From the NCBI GenBank assembly GCA_947474365.1, contig CANJIU010000004.1, positions 62,001-126,000 on the forward strand: DNA of 64,000 nt. The letters run 5' to 3'. This DNA comes from Opitutia bacterium. Lineage in GTDB: Bacteria > Verrucomicrobiota > Verrucomicrobiia > Opitutales > Opitutaceae. The notes beneath the pieces are model-generated. The model did not search any database and was not told the origin of the DNA. It saw only the letters and a list, made by a program, of their open reading frames with translations. A program made the translations under genes and the position numbers. The first letter of the stretch is position 1. The number at the start of each line of letters is the position of its first letter. Shown here one piece after another: positions 18,626 to 28,235 of the stretch.

Positions 18626-20512
18626 ATGCGGTTGAACGTTCTCCCTTTCACGCCCTGCCGGAGTCTGGCCGTTTTCGCCCTGCTCGTCAGTTCCGCCTTC
18701 GCCGCCGGAGCCGAGCCCAAAAAGGTCACTTACGAGGATGATGTTCTCCCGATTTTCCGCGACAACTGCCTGAAGTGCCACAATCCGGACAAATTGAAGG
18801 GCGACCTCGACCTGACGTCGTTCAGCTCCGTGATCAAAGGCGGTGGCAGTGGGACAACGCTCAACGCGGGCGATCCCGACGGCAGCCAGCTCTTCAAGTC
18901 GGTGATCCACGCCGACGAACCCACGATGCCGCCCAACGCGAAGCTGAACGATCGCGACATCGCCGTCATTCGCCGGTGGATTGAGGGCGGCCTGCTGCAG
19001 GGCATCGGAAGCAAGGCGCTCGCCGCCAACAAGCCGGCCGTCGACCTCTCGCTCAAGTCCGTCTCGATCGGCAGGCCCGAAGGCCCGCCCCCGATGCCGG
19101 TCGGACTGGCGATCGATCCCTTCGTGCGCGCCACCCACGGCTCGGCCCTCGCCGCGGTTGCCAACAGCCCCTGGGCGCCCGTCGTGGCGTTGGCCGCCGC
19201 ACGGCAAATCGTCGTCTACAACACGAACGACCTCGAGTTCATCGGCGTGCTGCCGTTCACGGAGGGTTTTCCCTGTGACCTGAAATTCAGCCGCAACGGC
19301 AAGCTGCTGCTTGCCAGCGGCGGGCGCGGCGGAAAATCCGGCGCGGTTGTCGTCTGGGACATCACAACCGGCGAGCGCATCATCACCATCGGCGACCAAT
19401 TCGACTCGGTGCTCGCGGCCGACATCAGCGCCGACCAGCAATGGATCGCGCTCGGCGGGCCGGATCGCGTGTTGAAAATCTATCGCACGTCCGACGGCTC
19501 GCTCGAGCATCGGCTCAAGAAGCACACCGAGTGGGTCACCGCGGTGGAGTTCTCACCCGACGGCAAGTATCTCGCGACGGGCGATCGCAACGGCGGTCTC
19601 GTGTTGTGGGAGGCGGAAAGCGGCCACGAGTTGTTTTCCCTGCCCGGCCACAAAGGCGCGATCACCGCCGTCACCTGGCGCAGCGACTCGGCCATGGTGC
19701 TCTCCGCCAGCGAAGACGGGACGCTCAAGCTGTGGAAGTCAGGTGACGGTTCCGCGCTGCGCAGCATCACCGCACACGCCGGCGGCGCCCTGTCGGCCCG
19801 TTTCACCACAGATGGTCGCGTCGTTTCGTGCGGCCGCGACAACAAGGTCCAGATTTGGGACACCACCGGAAAAAATTTGGTCACGCTCCCGTTCAGCGGT
19901 GACCTGCCCAACCGCGTGACGTTCAGTGACGACGGGAAAAAGGTCATCGGCAGCGACTGGAAGGGCCGCACGTTTGTCTGGGACGCAAAGAGCGGCAAGG
20001 CCCTCGGCGAGTTGGAGGCCAACCCGCCGACGCTCACCGAGCGTGTACAATTGGGCGCGCAGCGCCTCACCACCCTGCAGAGTGAAGTCACGAAGACGGC
20101 CGCTGCGCGCGCCGCGCTCGAAATCGATGCCAACGTCGCGCAGGTGACCCTGGAACAGACGAAAAAAACCATCGCCGACACGAAGACCAAAATCGCCGCC
20201 AAGGAAGCAGAGCTGAAGACACTCACCGCCCCGCCGGCCGGTGCGCCAGCCGAAGGTAACACTAAGCAACAAATCACCGAGGCACGAGCAGCCCTCAAAG
20301 CCCTCCAAACCAAGATCGCCGACCTGCAAAAAGAACTCCCCAACGTCACCAAGCTTGCAGCCGCCGCGAAGAAAAAGGCCGAGGACGCCAAGGCGGGTGC
20401 AGAGGAAGCGACCGCCAAACTCGCCGCGGCCAAGACGTCGCTCGCCCACTGGCAGACCGTACAGAAAACCGCCAAGGCCGCGGCCACCAACGGCAAGGTC
20501 TCGTCACGATAG
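18626..20512 (+). CDS. PSD1-type cytochrome / WD40 / coiled-coil protein
   Basis: 628 residues with a Sec signal to about residue 29. The N-terminal planctomycete-type cytochrome domain has CLKCH (Cys48, Cys51, His52) and EPTMPPNAKL as distal ligand region. A WD40 propeller spans about 170-470 (LEHRLKKHTEWVTAVEFSPDGKYLATGD, quoted here only as the repeat type, and VLSASEDGTLKLW). The last 150 residues are Ala/Lys/Thr-rich and strongly helical (AALEIDANVAQVTLEQTKKT), predicting a coiled coil. The combination suggests a haem-bearing scaffold that assembles partners in the periplasm. It is the last gene of the DUF1501 operon and converges with the M16 gene. Confidence 0.88.
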   Translation: MRLNVLPFTPCRSLAVFALLVSSAFAAGAEPKKVTYEDDVLPIFRDNCLKCHNPDKLKGDLDLTSFSSVIKGGGSGTTLNAGDPDGSQLFKSVIHADEPTMPPNAKLNDRDIAVIRRWIEGGLLQGIGSKALAANKPAVDLSLKSVSIGRPEGPPPMPVGLAIDPFVRATHGSALAAVANSPWAPVVALAAARQIVVYNTNDLEFIGVLPFTEGFPCDLKFSRNGKLLLASGGRGGKSGAVVVWDITTGERIITIGDQFDSVLAADISADQQWIALGGPDRVLKIYRTSDGSLEHRLKKHTEWVTAVEFSPDGKYLATGDRNGGLVLWEAESGHELFSLPGHKGAITAVTWRSDSAMVLSASEDGTLKLWKSGDGSALRSITAHAGGALSARFTTDGRVVSCGRDNKVQIWDTTGKNLVTLPFSGDLPNRVTFSDDGKKVIGSDWKGRTFVWDAKSGKALGELEANPPTLTERVQLGAQRLTTLQSEVTKTAAARAALEIDANVAQVTLEQTKKTIADTKTKIAAKEAELKTLTAPPAGAPAEGNTKQQITEARAALKALQTKIADLQKELPNVTKLAAAAKKKAEDAKAGAEEATAKLAAAKTSLAHWQTVQKTAKAAATNGKVSSR

Positions 20513-20559
20513 CAGCAGGAGCGCCGGCGGCCCGCCCACCGATTCTTCTGCCGAACCGG

Positions 20560-23500
20560 TCACTTCGCTTCCCTCGCCAGCTTCTCCGCCAACGTGTCGT
20601 CCGCGCGCCCCCCGGCGGCATCTCCAAGTTTGCGCTTGATCTCGGCGCGTTGCCTCAGTGCGTAAACATGGCGTGGCGCGAGCACGAGCGCACGGTCGAG
20701 GTCGCGAAGGGCCGCCTTCAGGTCGCCCTTGATCAGCCATCCCGCCCCGCGATAAGCGATCGCGTCCACCAGATCAGGATTCAACGCAAGCGCCCGATCA
20801 TAATCCGCCATCTCACCATCGAGGTCTCCCTTGGCTCCGCGGGCCACTGCGCGGTTGTGATAACCCTGCGGATTGGACGGCTCCAATTCGATGGCGCGCG
20901 TGCCATCAGCGATGGCAGCGTCGTAATCGCCCAGACCGAAGCGGGCACTGGCGCGGCGGATGAACACGCTGGCATAATTCGGGTTCAGGGCCAGCGCCCG
21001 GTCGTAGTCGGCGAACGCGCCCGCGTTGTCCTTCCGTTTCAGTTTTTCGGCGGCGCTATCGAGGAAATCGCCGGCCGTCTGATGCTCGGTTTGCGCTTTC
21101 GCCAGCGGGAGGACAATGAGCTGATTCCGCTGCGCCGGCAAGAGCCAGCGCCGCAGGAGAGTATTGATCTCGGCAACCGTCGCCGTCCGATACGCCGTTA
21201 ACGCCCCCGACCAACCACCGGCGTAAGCCGGATTGGTTTGCGCCACCGAGATGACATCGAGCCACCAATCGTTGTCCCGCAGGCCGGACTCCGTCTGCCG
21301 CACAAGGGGCCGCCGCGCCCGTTCGAATTCGTCGGCGGTCGCTCCGTCGCGGATCAATTTCTCGATCACCTTGCGCGCGGCGGCCGCGACCCGCTCGGTC
21401 CGATCGGGCGCTGTCTCGATCAAGCACTGCACGAACGCCAGAGGTGGAGTGAGGGAGTCATCATAGACCAGAGTGGCTGACGGGGAGTACGTCTCACCCA
21501 TTTCGGCGCGCAATGTGAGCCGGAGACGGTCCTCCAGGATGCTCGTGAGAACGTCTCCCCGGAGCCGCTCTGCGAATGACGTGATCCCGGTCGCCGGCCA
21601 GGCCAACGCGACCACCGCCACTCCGGGCATTCCCCGGAACGAAATCGTTTCAGAAAACGGGCGCTCGCGACTGGCGCCGCGCCGCCGCCCGACATAAGGA
21701 TCGTCCGCCGGGCGCGGTGGGAGGGCCCCGAACGTACGCGCCACGGCGTCGAGTGCTTCCTCCAGGTCAATGTCGCCGATCAGTGCAATTTCAATCGGAT
21801 CGGCGAGTTGCGACGCGAACCATGTCTTGAACTCCTCCAACGTGCGCGCGGCGGCCTCGGCGATGCGCGGTTCCCGCTGCGAAGGATGCCCGTTGGACAT
21901 CCGCCACCGCAGGCCGGCTTGGGTCACATCCGCAGCGACACTCTCGTAGGACGCGAACGCCTGGCGGGAGAACTCAAACGCACGCGTCCAGGCCTCTTCA
22001 CGATAAGCGGGCCAACGGAAATGGGCGGCCGCGCTTTGTAGCGAGAGTGGCAACACCGACGAATCGAAACTGCCGGCAAGGCGAAAGCTGGTCGGCGCAA
22101 TCGTCGCTGTGATCCCCGCGCTCGATTCATTCAGGTCCGCCAGCATGGCGTGTTGCTCCTCCGGGGTGAGGTCGCGCAGCCCGCCAAAAAGCCAGGTGAA
22201 CATCCGTTGATGAAGGCCCGCCTGATCCGGTGGACACGCGAGTGCTCCGCCGCCAAAGCGAACATTGAGCTGAAATCCACCCGGCTCGAACGCCGTGCGT
22301 TTCAAATTCAGGCGCACGCCGTTCGCAAATTGGATCAGCTCCGCGTCAAGCGCCGCGTCATGCTCACGCTTTACGACGACCCCCGGCGGCCCGAAATCGG
22401 TGTACGGAAATGGTGGCGGCGCCGGCGGAGGCACGTAGGGTGTGACAGAGGTGAGCCGGCTCGTCCGCACGACACCGTCGATTTCCGAGGGATCCGCCGT
22501 GCCGGGGATAAACGGGCCCGACAGCGCCACGTTCAACTGGTCAGCCGGAAGTAGTTCCCGAATCGTGGCCGCACACTCCTCCATCGTGAGAGCCGCCAAG
22601 CCACGTTCCTCCCGTTCCCGGTCATCCGCGGTGGACGTGAAGACCACTCCCCTCGCCACCGCGAATGCCAGCGAACGCGCGAGGACCGCGGCGGAGTCGC
22701 GTGCCGCCAATCGCGCTTGATAAGCGACCCGCAGCGTCTCCCGCCGCACGGCGCGTTGAAATTCGGCGGCGGCGAAACCAAACTCGACCGCCCGGCGCAC
22801 CTCTCGGTCGAGTGTGGCCAGCGCCTGGGGCCACAAAGTCGGACGGGCATCGGCGCGCATTACCGTCAGTTCGCGGCCCGGCACATCGTATAACTCCACC
22901 GCCGAGACGGAGAGGAAGGGAGCGTCCGGATTTTCTGCCAGCCGTTCCAGGCGCTCAGCGAGCATCCCCAGCGCCGTCCGCCGCGCAAGCGACCGAAGCC
23001 GACCGTCCGCCGTGTCCACCCTGGTTCGAGCCAGTGCCCGGCCAAACGTCAACCGCATCACCGGTTCGGCATCGCGGGACTGATGAACGCGCGCCGGTCC
23101 GTTTTCGTTTTTCGCATCCTCAACCGCAGGCTCCGCGGGAATTGGTCCGCGACCAATCAGCGAGGAAAATGTCTGACGGATGAGCGCCTCCGTCGCCGCG
23201 GGCGAAAGATCGCCCGTAACGGCGAGGATCATTCGCTCCGGCCGGTACCACCTCGTGTAGAACGCCCGCAGTGATTTCGCCGTCGCCGCCCGCAGCGTCG
23301 CCTCGGTGCCAATCGGCGACCGCTCTGCCAGCCGCGTGCCGCGGAAAAGTGCCGCCATTTCGATTCCACGCACTTCGACGCTGCGCGGCGGCAGGTAATT
23401 GGTCTGATCCCGCCACGCGTGTCCGGTCGTGCCATCCCGCTGACGATCTTCATGCAGGATGACCTCCCGTTCCCGCGCCACTCCGTCGCGCGTGAAGACG

Positions 23501-23994
23501 ATGCCGTCGGCCATCGCCCGCAGGATTCGCAGTCCAGTCGCGAGCGCGTCGGGCTCAGCCGTCGGCAGGTCGTCGAACCGGTAGTCGGTCTCGAACCAGC
23601 CGGTCGTCGCGTTGACGTCCGCACCAAATCCCGCCCCGAGTCGTTGCAACGCCGCGATTGCCCCCTGCCGCGGAAAATCGCGCGTATCGCGAAACGCCAG
23701 ATGCTCGACGAAGTGCGCGTAGCCCTCCTCGTGCTCCGCCTCATGAAACGCCCCTACCTGCACGTGGAGGCAGACGCTGACGCGTTCATGCGGCTTCGCG
23801 TGCGGCAGAATGGCGTAGCGCAGGCCGTTTTCGAGCCGACCCCAAACAACGGCCGGATCGGGTTTCAAATCGCTGACGTCATGCGGCCACGGCTGCGGAG
23901 CTCCAAAAGGAGCGGGCTCGACGCGTACCAGGTGGCCGCACCCCATCAACACGAACGCCAGTGTCAGCGCGATGACGGAGAGGGGGCGATGCAT
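20560..23994 (-). CDS. M16 zinc metallopeptidase lipoprotein fused to TPR repeats
   Basis: 1144 residues from ATG 23994 (a GTG precedes it). The lipobox VLMGC places lipid at Cys19. The zinc motif is inverted, HFVEH (His94, Glu97, His98), followed about 75 residues on by ARERE, which fits the third ligand. Four M16 lobes follow, giving the full pitrilysin/insulinase-type length. The last ~190 residues are tetratricopeptide repeats (FADYDRALALNPNYASVF, ADYDRALALNPDLVDA, LRDLDRALVLAPRHVYAL). M16 enzymes degrade peptides in an enclosed chamber; the TPR tail probably binds a partner. It is likely anchored to the outer membrane. It is monocistronic, with a REP-like element upstream. Confidence 0.9.
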   Translation of the reverse strand: MHRPLSVIALTLAFVLMGCGHLVRVEPAPFGAPQPWPHDVSDLKPDPAVVWGRLENGLRYAILPHAKPHERVSVCLHVQVGAFHEAEHEEGYAHFVEHLAFRDTRDFPRQGAIAALQRLGAGFGADVNATTGWFETDYRFDDLPTAEPDALATGLRILRAMADGIVFTRDGVAREREVILHEDRQRDGTTGHAWRDQTNYLPPRSVEVRGIEMAALFRGTRLAERSPIGTEATLRAATAKSLRAFYTRWYRPERMILAVTGDLSPAATEALIRQTFSSLIGRGPIPAEPAVEDAKNENGPARVHQSRDAEPVMRLTFGRALARTRVDTADGRLRSLARRTALGMLAERLERLAENPDAPFLSVSAVELYDVPGRELTVMRADARPTLWPQALATLDREVRRAVEFGFAAAEFQRAVRRETLRVAYQARLAARDSAAVLARSLAFAVARGVVFTSTADDREREERGLAALTMEECAATIRELLPADQLNVALSGPFIPGTADPSEIDGVVRTSRLTSVTPYVPPPAPPPFPYTDFGPPGVVVKREHDAALDAELIQFANGVRLNLKRTAFEPGGFQLNVRFGGGALACPPDQAGLHQRMFTWLFGGLRDLTPEEQHAMLADLNESSAGITATIAPTSFRLAGSFDSSVLPLSLQSAAAHFRWPAYREEAWTRAFEFSRQAFASYESVAADVTQAGLRWRMSNGHPSQREPRIAEAAARTLEEFKTWFASQLADPIEIALIGDIDLEEALDAVARTFGALPPRPADDPYVGRRRGASRERPFSETISFRGMPGVAVVALAWPATGITSFAERLRGDVLTSILEDRLRLTLRAEMGETYSPSATLVYDDSLTPPLAFVQCLIETAPDRTERVAAAARKVIEKLIRDGATADEFERARRPLVRQTESGLRDNDWWLDVISVAQTNPAYAGGWSGALTAYRTATVAEINTLLRRWLLPAQRNQLIVLPLAKAQTEHQTAGDFLDSAAEKLKRKDNAGAFADYDRALALNPNYASVFIRRASARFGLGDYDAAIADGTRAIELEPSNPQGYHNRAVARGAKGDLDGEMADYDRALALNPDLVDAIAYRGAGWLIKGDLKAALRDLDRALVLAPRHVYALRQRAEIKRKLGDAAGGRADDTLAEKLAREAK

Positions 23995-24100
23995 CACAAA
24001 AAATCACCGTGCCAAGCAGATCGCACGTGGCCAGCAAAAATCGGCACAGACCCGACGACCATCCAAGCCCGATATCTACGATGACCACAACCTCATCGAA

Positions 24101-24159
24101 CTGGAGCGGCGACGCCCCCGTCGCCGGAACAACGCGACGCGGGCGTCGCGTCCCCAGAG
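24101..24159. repeat. REP-like two-arm palindrome
   Basis: The left arm begins CTGGAGCGGCGACGCCCCCGTCGCC and the right arm ends GCGTCGCGTCCCCAG; each is given here without its neighbours. The left arm has several mismatches to the consensus while the right arm is close. The element lies between the HEAT-DUF1080 gene and the M16 gene, both on the minus strand. Confidence 0.7.
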
Positions 24160-24170
24160 AAAACCAGACG

Positions 24171-26756
24171 CTACGGTAGCTCCTTCAGCGCGAAGTTCCG
24201 AAACGCGATCTCCGCCTTGCAGTTGCCGTGGATCTGGAGCGCGATCAGCCCCTCGAGCGACACGGTCGCATCGTCTTCGATGTAGGAAACGGTCTTCTCG
24301 CCGTTTAGCAGAATCTCGACCCGCGGACCGTCACAGCGGATTTCGTAACGGTTCCAGTCGCCGGGCTTTTCCAGCCGCTTGATCTGATCATCGGTGCCCC
24401 GCGCGACAAATTTTTTCCGACGCGATTCGTCGTAGAGACAGCCCGAGTGACCGGCCCCGATGTCAGCCTGATAACCGCTCATCTCGTTGGGCGGCTGCGC
24501 GATTCGCACACTGCGAAACTGCACCCCGCCGTTCACGAATCCCTCGGTGCCGACGAGCTTGTATTCGAGCTTCAGCATGAAGTTTTTGTAGTGCTTCGCC
24601 AACGCGAGAAACTCGTTGCGCGGATTCCCCAGCAGCGAGCCGCCCACGATCACGCCGTCCCGCACGCGCCACACTCCCGGATCGCCGTCCCAGCCGGCGA
24701 GATCCTTGCCATTGAAAAGCATGCCTGCAGCGGGCGGTGCCGACCTCGCCGCCGCTCCGGCCTTGCCCTTGGCCGCCTTGCCTTCTTCGCCACCGCCTTT
24801 CGCCAACCGCGCCGCCTTCGCCCGAACGACCTCGTCCTTGTCGGTGACCGCGACTTTCTGGAGCAGCGCCTTAATTTGACCCGGGTTCTTCGCTGCCAGC
24901 TGAGACGGAGCAATCTGGACCAACGCCAGTGCTGCCTCGGTCTGCACTTCCGGATCGCCCAGATACGGTTCCAACATCGCCACTGCCTCGGGCCGCTTGA
25001 GATTCCCGAGACCGGACACGATCATGAGTTTTTCCTCGCGGGTCCGCACCGCGCGATTGGCCTGAACGAAACAATCGAGCACGTTGAGCGGAGAGCGCTC
25101 GCGGCCCGCCGCAACATTTCTCGCGAGGCGAATCGCGCCGCTCAACGCCACATCGCGCTGCGCTGCCGAGACGTCTTTCTGTTTCAACACCTCGAGCAGC
25201 GTGGTGGTGGGCGTCGCATCCGGCCAGTCGGAGAGACACCGCAGCGCCGCCTGTCGCACGCCTTCGTCCGCATCCTTTAGCGCTGCGCGCACCGCGAAGA
25301 ACACTTCATGGCTGCCGCCCATCGAACGCACCATGGCGCCCAGCGGCCGCAGCAACGCACTTCGCGTGGCCGGGTCCTTTGCATCGCGAAACGCCTGCAG
25401 CGCCACGTCGGCGCGCCGCGCCGGATCCAGCACCTTCAGCGACGTCGTCACGACAGCCCGGTCCGCCAGCGTCTTCGTGGCATCATCGCGTGCCCCCAGC
25501 GCCAGCGAAATCAGGCGCGGCAAATCTCCCGGTCCCGCCACCAGACCGAGTGCGCGGAAGGCGGCCTGCCTGGTCTCCCCGTCGGTATCCTCCGCCAGCT
25601 GCAGCAACGGCGAGACGGCATCCTCGGCCCGACGCTCGCCGAGCACCCCGATGAGCCGAATGCGGATCGGCGGTGCCACCGACGGCAGTGTCTTCAGAAT
25701 GAAGGCGTTGGTTTCAGCAGCGGAAATCCGCGCCAAACTTCCCAACGCCACGTCGGCGAGACTGGCGCCCGCCGGCGCCCGAATCGCCTCGACCAAAATC
25801 GGCAAACTCGAGGCACGGCCGATCCGCCCCAGCGCGCGGAGCGCCGTCACTCGTACTTCCGGGTCGCCCTTGCTCGCACGAGATTCCACCGCGGAAAGCA
25901 CGCCGGTCTCGCTGCGATCCACCAACGCCACGATTACGGCTGCCTGCATCGCAGGCGCGAGCCGGTCGAGTTCGGCCACGAGCGACGCTGTGACGTTCGG
26001 CCCGCGGATATCCCGCAGCGCCATCAACGCGACGTCGCGCATTTCCCCGTCGATCGAACGGAGTTGCCCGATCAGGAGCGCGAGTCCGCCGGACGCATCG
26101 GCAAGAATGGCCCCGCGGGTGGCGGCGACCCGGAGCGCCGCCGGCACGTCCGCGCGACGCACCTTTTCGAAAATGACGAGTGCGGGCGCAGGCTTTGCCT
26201 CGTCGAAGAATCGATTCGCCACGAGCAGCCACGCTTCGGCCGCGGTAGCGCGCAACTCGGCCGCGCCCTGCGCGAACGTTGATTCAACCGCCCGCACCGC
26301 TTCCGGCGTCGCAATTCTCCCCAGCGCCAGCAACGCGGGCGCAGCCGCCACCGAAGTCGTATCACCCGATAATTTCACGAGCGCATCCACCGCCTTCACG
26401 TCGCGCCGCAGGCCGAGCGAATTCACGACACCGACCAGGGCCTTGCCCTGCAATTGCCCGAGCGCAGTCCGCAATGCGTCACCGGCCTCAGCGTCGGGCA
26501 TCGCTTCAAGAACATCGCGCGCGTACTGACCGAGCTTTTCGTCGGCCAGCAAACGGGTCAGGCCCGGCACGGCGTCCCTGGTTGCGACGAGCGCGAGTTG
26601 CTGCAACGCCCGCGCCCGCTCGGCGAGACCAGTGTCCGACTGCGCCGTCGCGATCAACTGGCGCGTCTTGACCGGATCAGGGCTCGCCGCCGATGCGACG
26701 CACGGCGCCGCGCCAGTCAGGACGGCAAAAAGGACACGTAGGACGGGATATTTCAT
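24171..26756 (-). CDS. HEAT-repeat protein with C-terminal DUF1080 (3-keto-glycoside hydrolase-like) domain
   Basis: 861 residues with a signal peptide (MKYPVLRVLFAVLTGAAPCVASA). Residues about 25-650 are helical HEAT/PBS-lyase-type repeats (ALRALGRIGRASSLPILVEA, AFRALGLVAGPGDLPRLI). An Ala/Lys/Gly linker leads to DUF1080 from residue 679: LFNGKDLAGWDG, GVWRVRDGVIVGG, NFMLKLEYKL, GGVQFRS, GYQADIG, and a WNRYEIRCDG strand. DUF1080, a concanavalin-like sandwich, has members shown to hydrolyse 3-keto-disaccharides made by Gfo/Idh/MocA oxidoreductases. Such an oxidoreductase is encoded 58 bp upstream. The HEAT part may bind protein or polymer. Domain calls are firm; activity is inferred. Confidence 0.9.
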   Translation of the reverse strand: MKYPVLRVLFAVLTGAAPCVASAASPDPVKTRQLIATAQSDTGLAERARALQQLALVATRDAVPGLTRLLADEKLGQYARDVLEAMPDAEAGDALRTALGQLQGKALVGVVNSLGLRRDVKAVDALVKLSGDTTSVAAAPALLALGRIATPEAVRAVESTFAQGAAELRATAAEAWLLVANRFFDEAKPAPALVIFEKVRRADVPAALRVAATRGAILADASGGLALLIGQLRSIDGEMRDVALMALRDIRGPNVTASLVAELDRLAPAMQAAVIVALVDRSETGVLSAVESRASKGDPEVRVTALRALGRIGRASSLPILVEAIRAPAGASLADVALGSLARISAAETNAFILKTLPSVAPPIRIRLIGVLGERRAEDAVSPLLQLAEDTDGETRQAAFRALGLVAGPGDLPRLISLALGARDDATKTLADRAVVTTSLKVLDPARRADVALQAFRDAKDPATRSALLRPLGAMVRSMGGSHEVFFAVRAALKDADEGVRQAALRCLSDWPDATPTTTLLEVLKQKDVSAAQRDVALSGAIRLARNVAAGRERSPLNVLDCFVQANRAVRTREEKLMIVSGLGNLKRPEAVAMLEPYLGDPEVQTEAALALVQIAPSQLAAKNPGQIKALLQKVAVTDKDEVVRAKAARLAKGGGEEGKAAKGKAGAAARSAPPAAGMLFNGKDLAGWDGDPGVWRVRDGVIVGGSLLGNPRNEFLALAKHYKNFMLKLEYKLVGTEGFVNGGVQFRSVRIAQPPNEMSGYQADIGAGHSGCLYDESRRKKFVARGTDDQIKRLEKPGDWNRYEIRCDGPRVEILLNGEKTVSYIEDDATVSLEGLIALQIHGNCKAEIAFRNFALKELP

Positions 26757-26814
26757 GTTCGATGGATTGGCTCTCAGCTCTGGACTTTGCGCTCTCGGCT
26801 CCGGGCCCTGCCCT

Positions 26815-28152
26815 TCATACGTGCCACGGTTCCCGCATCGCGCGGGAGCGCATGCGATTCGCCTCCTCGTCGCCCACGAAGGCTTCTTTCGCTGGATCGA
26901 AGTAGACCTTCCGACCCAGCATCCAGGCGATCGCCGCGGCGTGACACGCGATGTGCGAATGCCGCATCACGTTGTAATTTGCCGCGGGCAGCGCGCGCGA
27001 TTTCACGCAATCGAGAAACTCACGAGTGTGCTGCGAGGGATCCGTGCCCCGCATCGTATACGCCCGCCACTCGGCACGGAGCGACGCCGGATACAGCTCA
27101 ACCGTGCCGTTGTCGCCGGTTTCCACCCAGCCTTCGTCTCCTTCGAACCGAACCGGACACGTGCCGGTGGAGCCGACGGGCAGATTGCTGGCACCCGGCG
27201 CGGAGGGTGCCTGGCCAATCCAGCCCTCGGGGCGCATCACCAGTTTCACGCCGTTGGGGTAACGCGCGTAAACAGTGCCGCCGTCGGGCTCGTACTCGAC
27301 GGGCATCGTGTCGTCGGCGTTGTTCGCCCATTGGCAGATGTCGACGGTGTGTGCGCCCCAATCGAGGAGCTTGGCCCCGGAATCGAAATCATAGTAGCCG
27401 CGCCAGCGCCGGTCCACGACGTAAGAACGGTTGAACGGCCGCCACGGCGACGGCCCGAGCCACATGTCCCAATCGATCACGTCCTTCGCCGGCTCCGGCT
27501 CGGCAGGCAGCCAGCTGTAATTGCACTCCAGCTTGTAGATCGACGCGTGCATCGTGTGCAGCCGTCCGAGCTTGCCGCTGCGGGCGAGGTGCGCGGCAAA
27601 CTGGAAATTCGGCACGTTGCGCCGCTGGGTACCCGCCTGGAAAACCCGTCCCGAACGCCGCATCATATCGGAGAGCGCCTGACATTGCCCAATCGTGATG
27701 CCACAGGGTTTTTCGCTGTAGACATCCTTGCCCGCCTTCGCAGCGAGGATCGACCCGAGCGTGTGCCAGCGATCCCCGGTCGCGATCAACACCGCGTCGA
27801 TGTCGGGTCGCGCGAGCAGTTCGCGCAGATCGCGGTAGGTGGCGCAGCCCTTGTCGCCATAGTGGGCGTCGGCCATCGCCTTGACCGACGCGCGCATGCT
27901 GGCCTGCACGTCGCAGGTCGCGACGTAGCGCACGTCGGATTCGGCGATCATGGTTTCGAGCACCTTCCCACCACGCGGTCCGATGCCGATGCCGGCGAGC
28001 GCGATGCGGTTGCTCGGCGCCACGCCGCCACCACGTCCGAGCACGTGCGCCGGCACGATGAGCGGGAACAGCGCGGCTCCTCCCGTCACGACCGACTGTT
28101 TGAGGAAAGCGCGACGCGTGCTGGAACGATTCTGGGGTTTTTTCGCATGCAT
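26815..28152 (-). CDS. Gfo/Idh/MocA oxidoreductase, Tat-exported
   Basis: 445 residues. ATG 28152 was preferred to the in-frame GTG at 28167 because GGAGG sits 8 bases upstream of it. The Tat signal is STRRAFLKQSVV. The Rossmann dinucleotide site is IALAGIGIGPRGGK, followed by ATCDVQ, VLIATGDRWH and the catalytic-loop motif SEKPCGIT. The C-terminal half is the GFO/IDH beta-sheet dimer domain. Exported members carry NAD(P) tightly and oxidise sugars or 3-hydroxyls of glycosides. Together with the DUF1080 protein 58 bp downstream this suggests oxidation then cleavage of glycosides in the periplasm. The EEP-family gene lies 83 bp upstream on the same strand. Confidence 0.9.
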   Translation of the reverse strand: MHAKKPQNRSSTRRAFLKQSVVTGGAALFPLIVPAHVLGRGGGVAPSNRIALAGIGIGPRGGKVLETMIAESDVRYVATCDVQASMRASVKAMADAHYGDKGCATYRDLRELLARPDIDAVLIATGDRWHTLGSILAAKAGKDVYSEKPCGITIGQCQALSDMMRRSGRVFQAGTQRRNVPNFQFAAHLARSGKLGRLHTMHASIYKLECNYSWLPAEPEPAKDVIDWDMWLGPSPWRPFNRSYVVDRRWRGYYDFDSGAKLLDWGAHTVDICQWANNADDTMPVEYEPDGGTVYARYPNGVKLVMRPEGWIGQAPSAPGASNLPVGSTGTCPVRFEGDEGWVETGDNGTVELYPASLRAEWRAYTMRGTDPSQHTREFLDCVKSRALPAANYNVMRHSHIACHAAAIAWMLGRKVYFDPAKEAFVGDEEANRMRSRAMREPWHV

Positions 28153-28160
28153 GGGATGGA

Positions 28161-28165
28161 CCTCC
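28161..28165 (-). promoter_or_regulatory. Shine-Dalgarno site deciding the Gfo/Idh start
   Basis: Read on the minus strand this is GGAGG, 8 bases before ATG 28152. It overlaps the region between that ATG and the alternative GTG 28167, so only the ATG fits. Confidence 0.6.
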
Positions 28166-28235
28166 ACCGAATTGGTTCAGCCCGAGCGAACTCGCTCCGC
28201 CGAGCGCGCACAATGCTTTTAGCAGCGGTGTCCGA

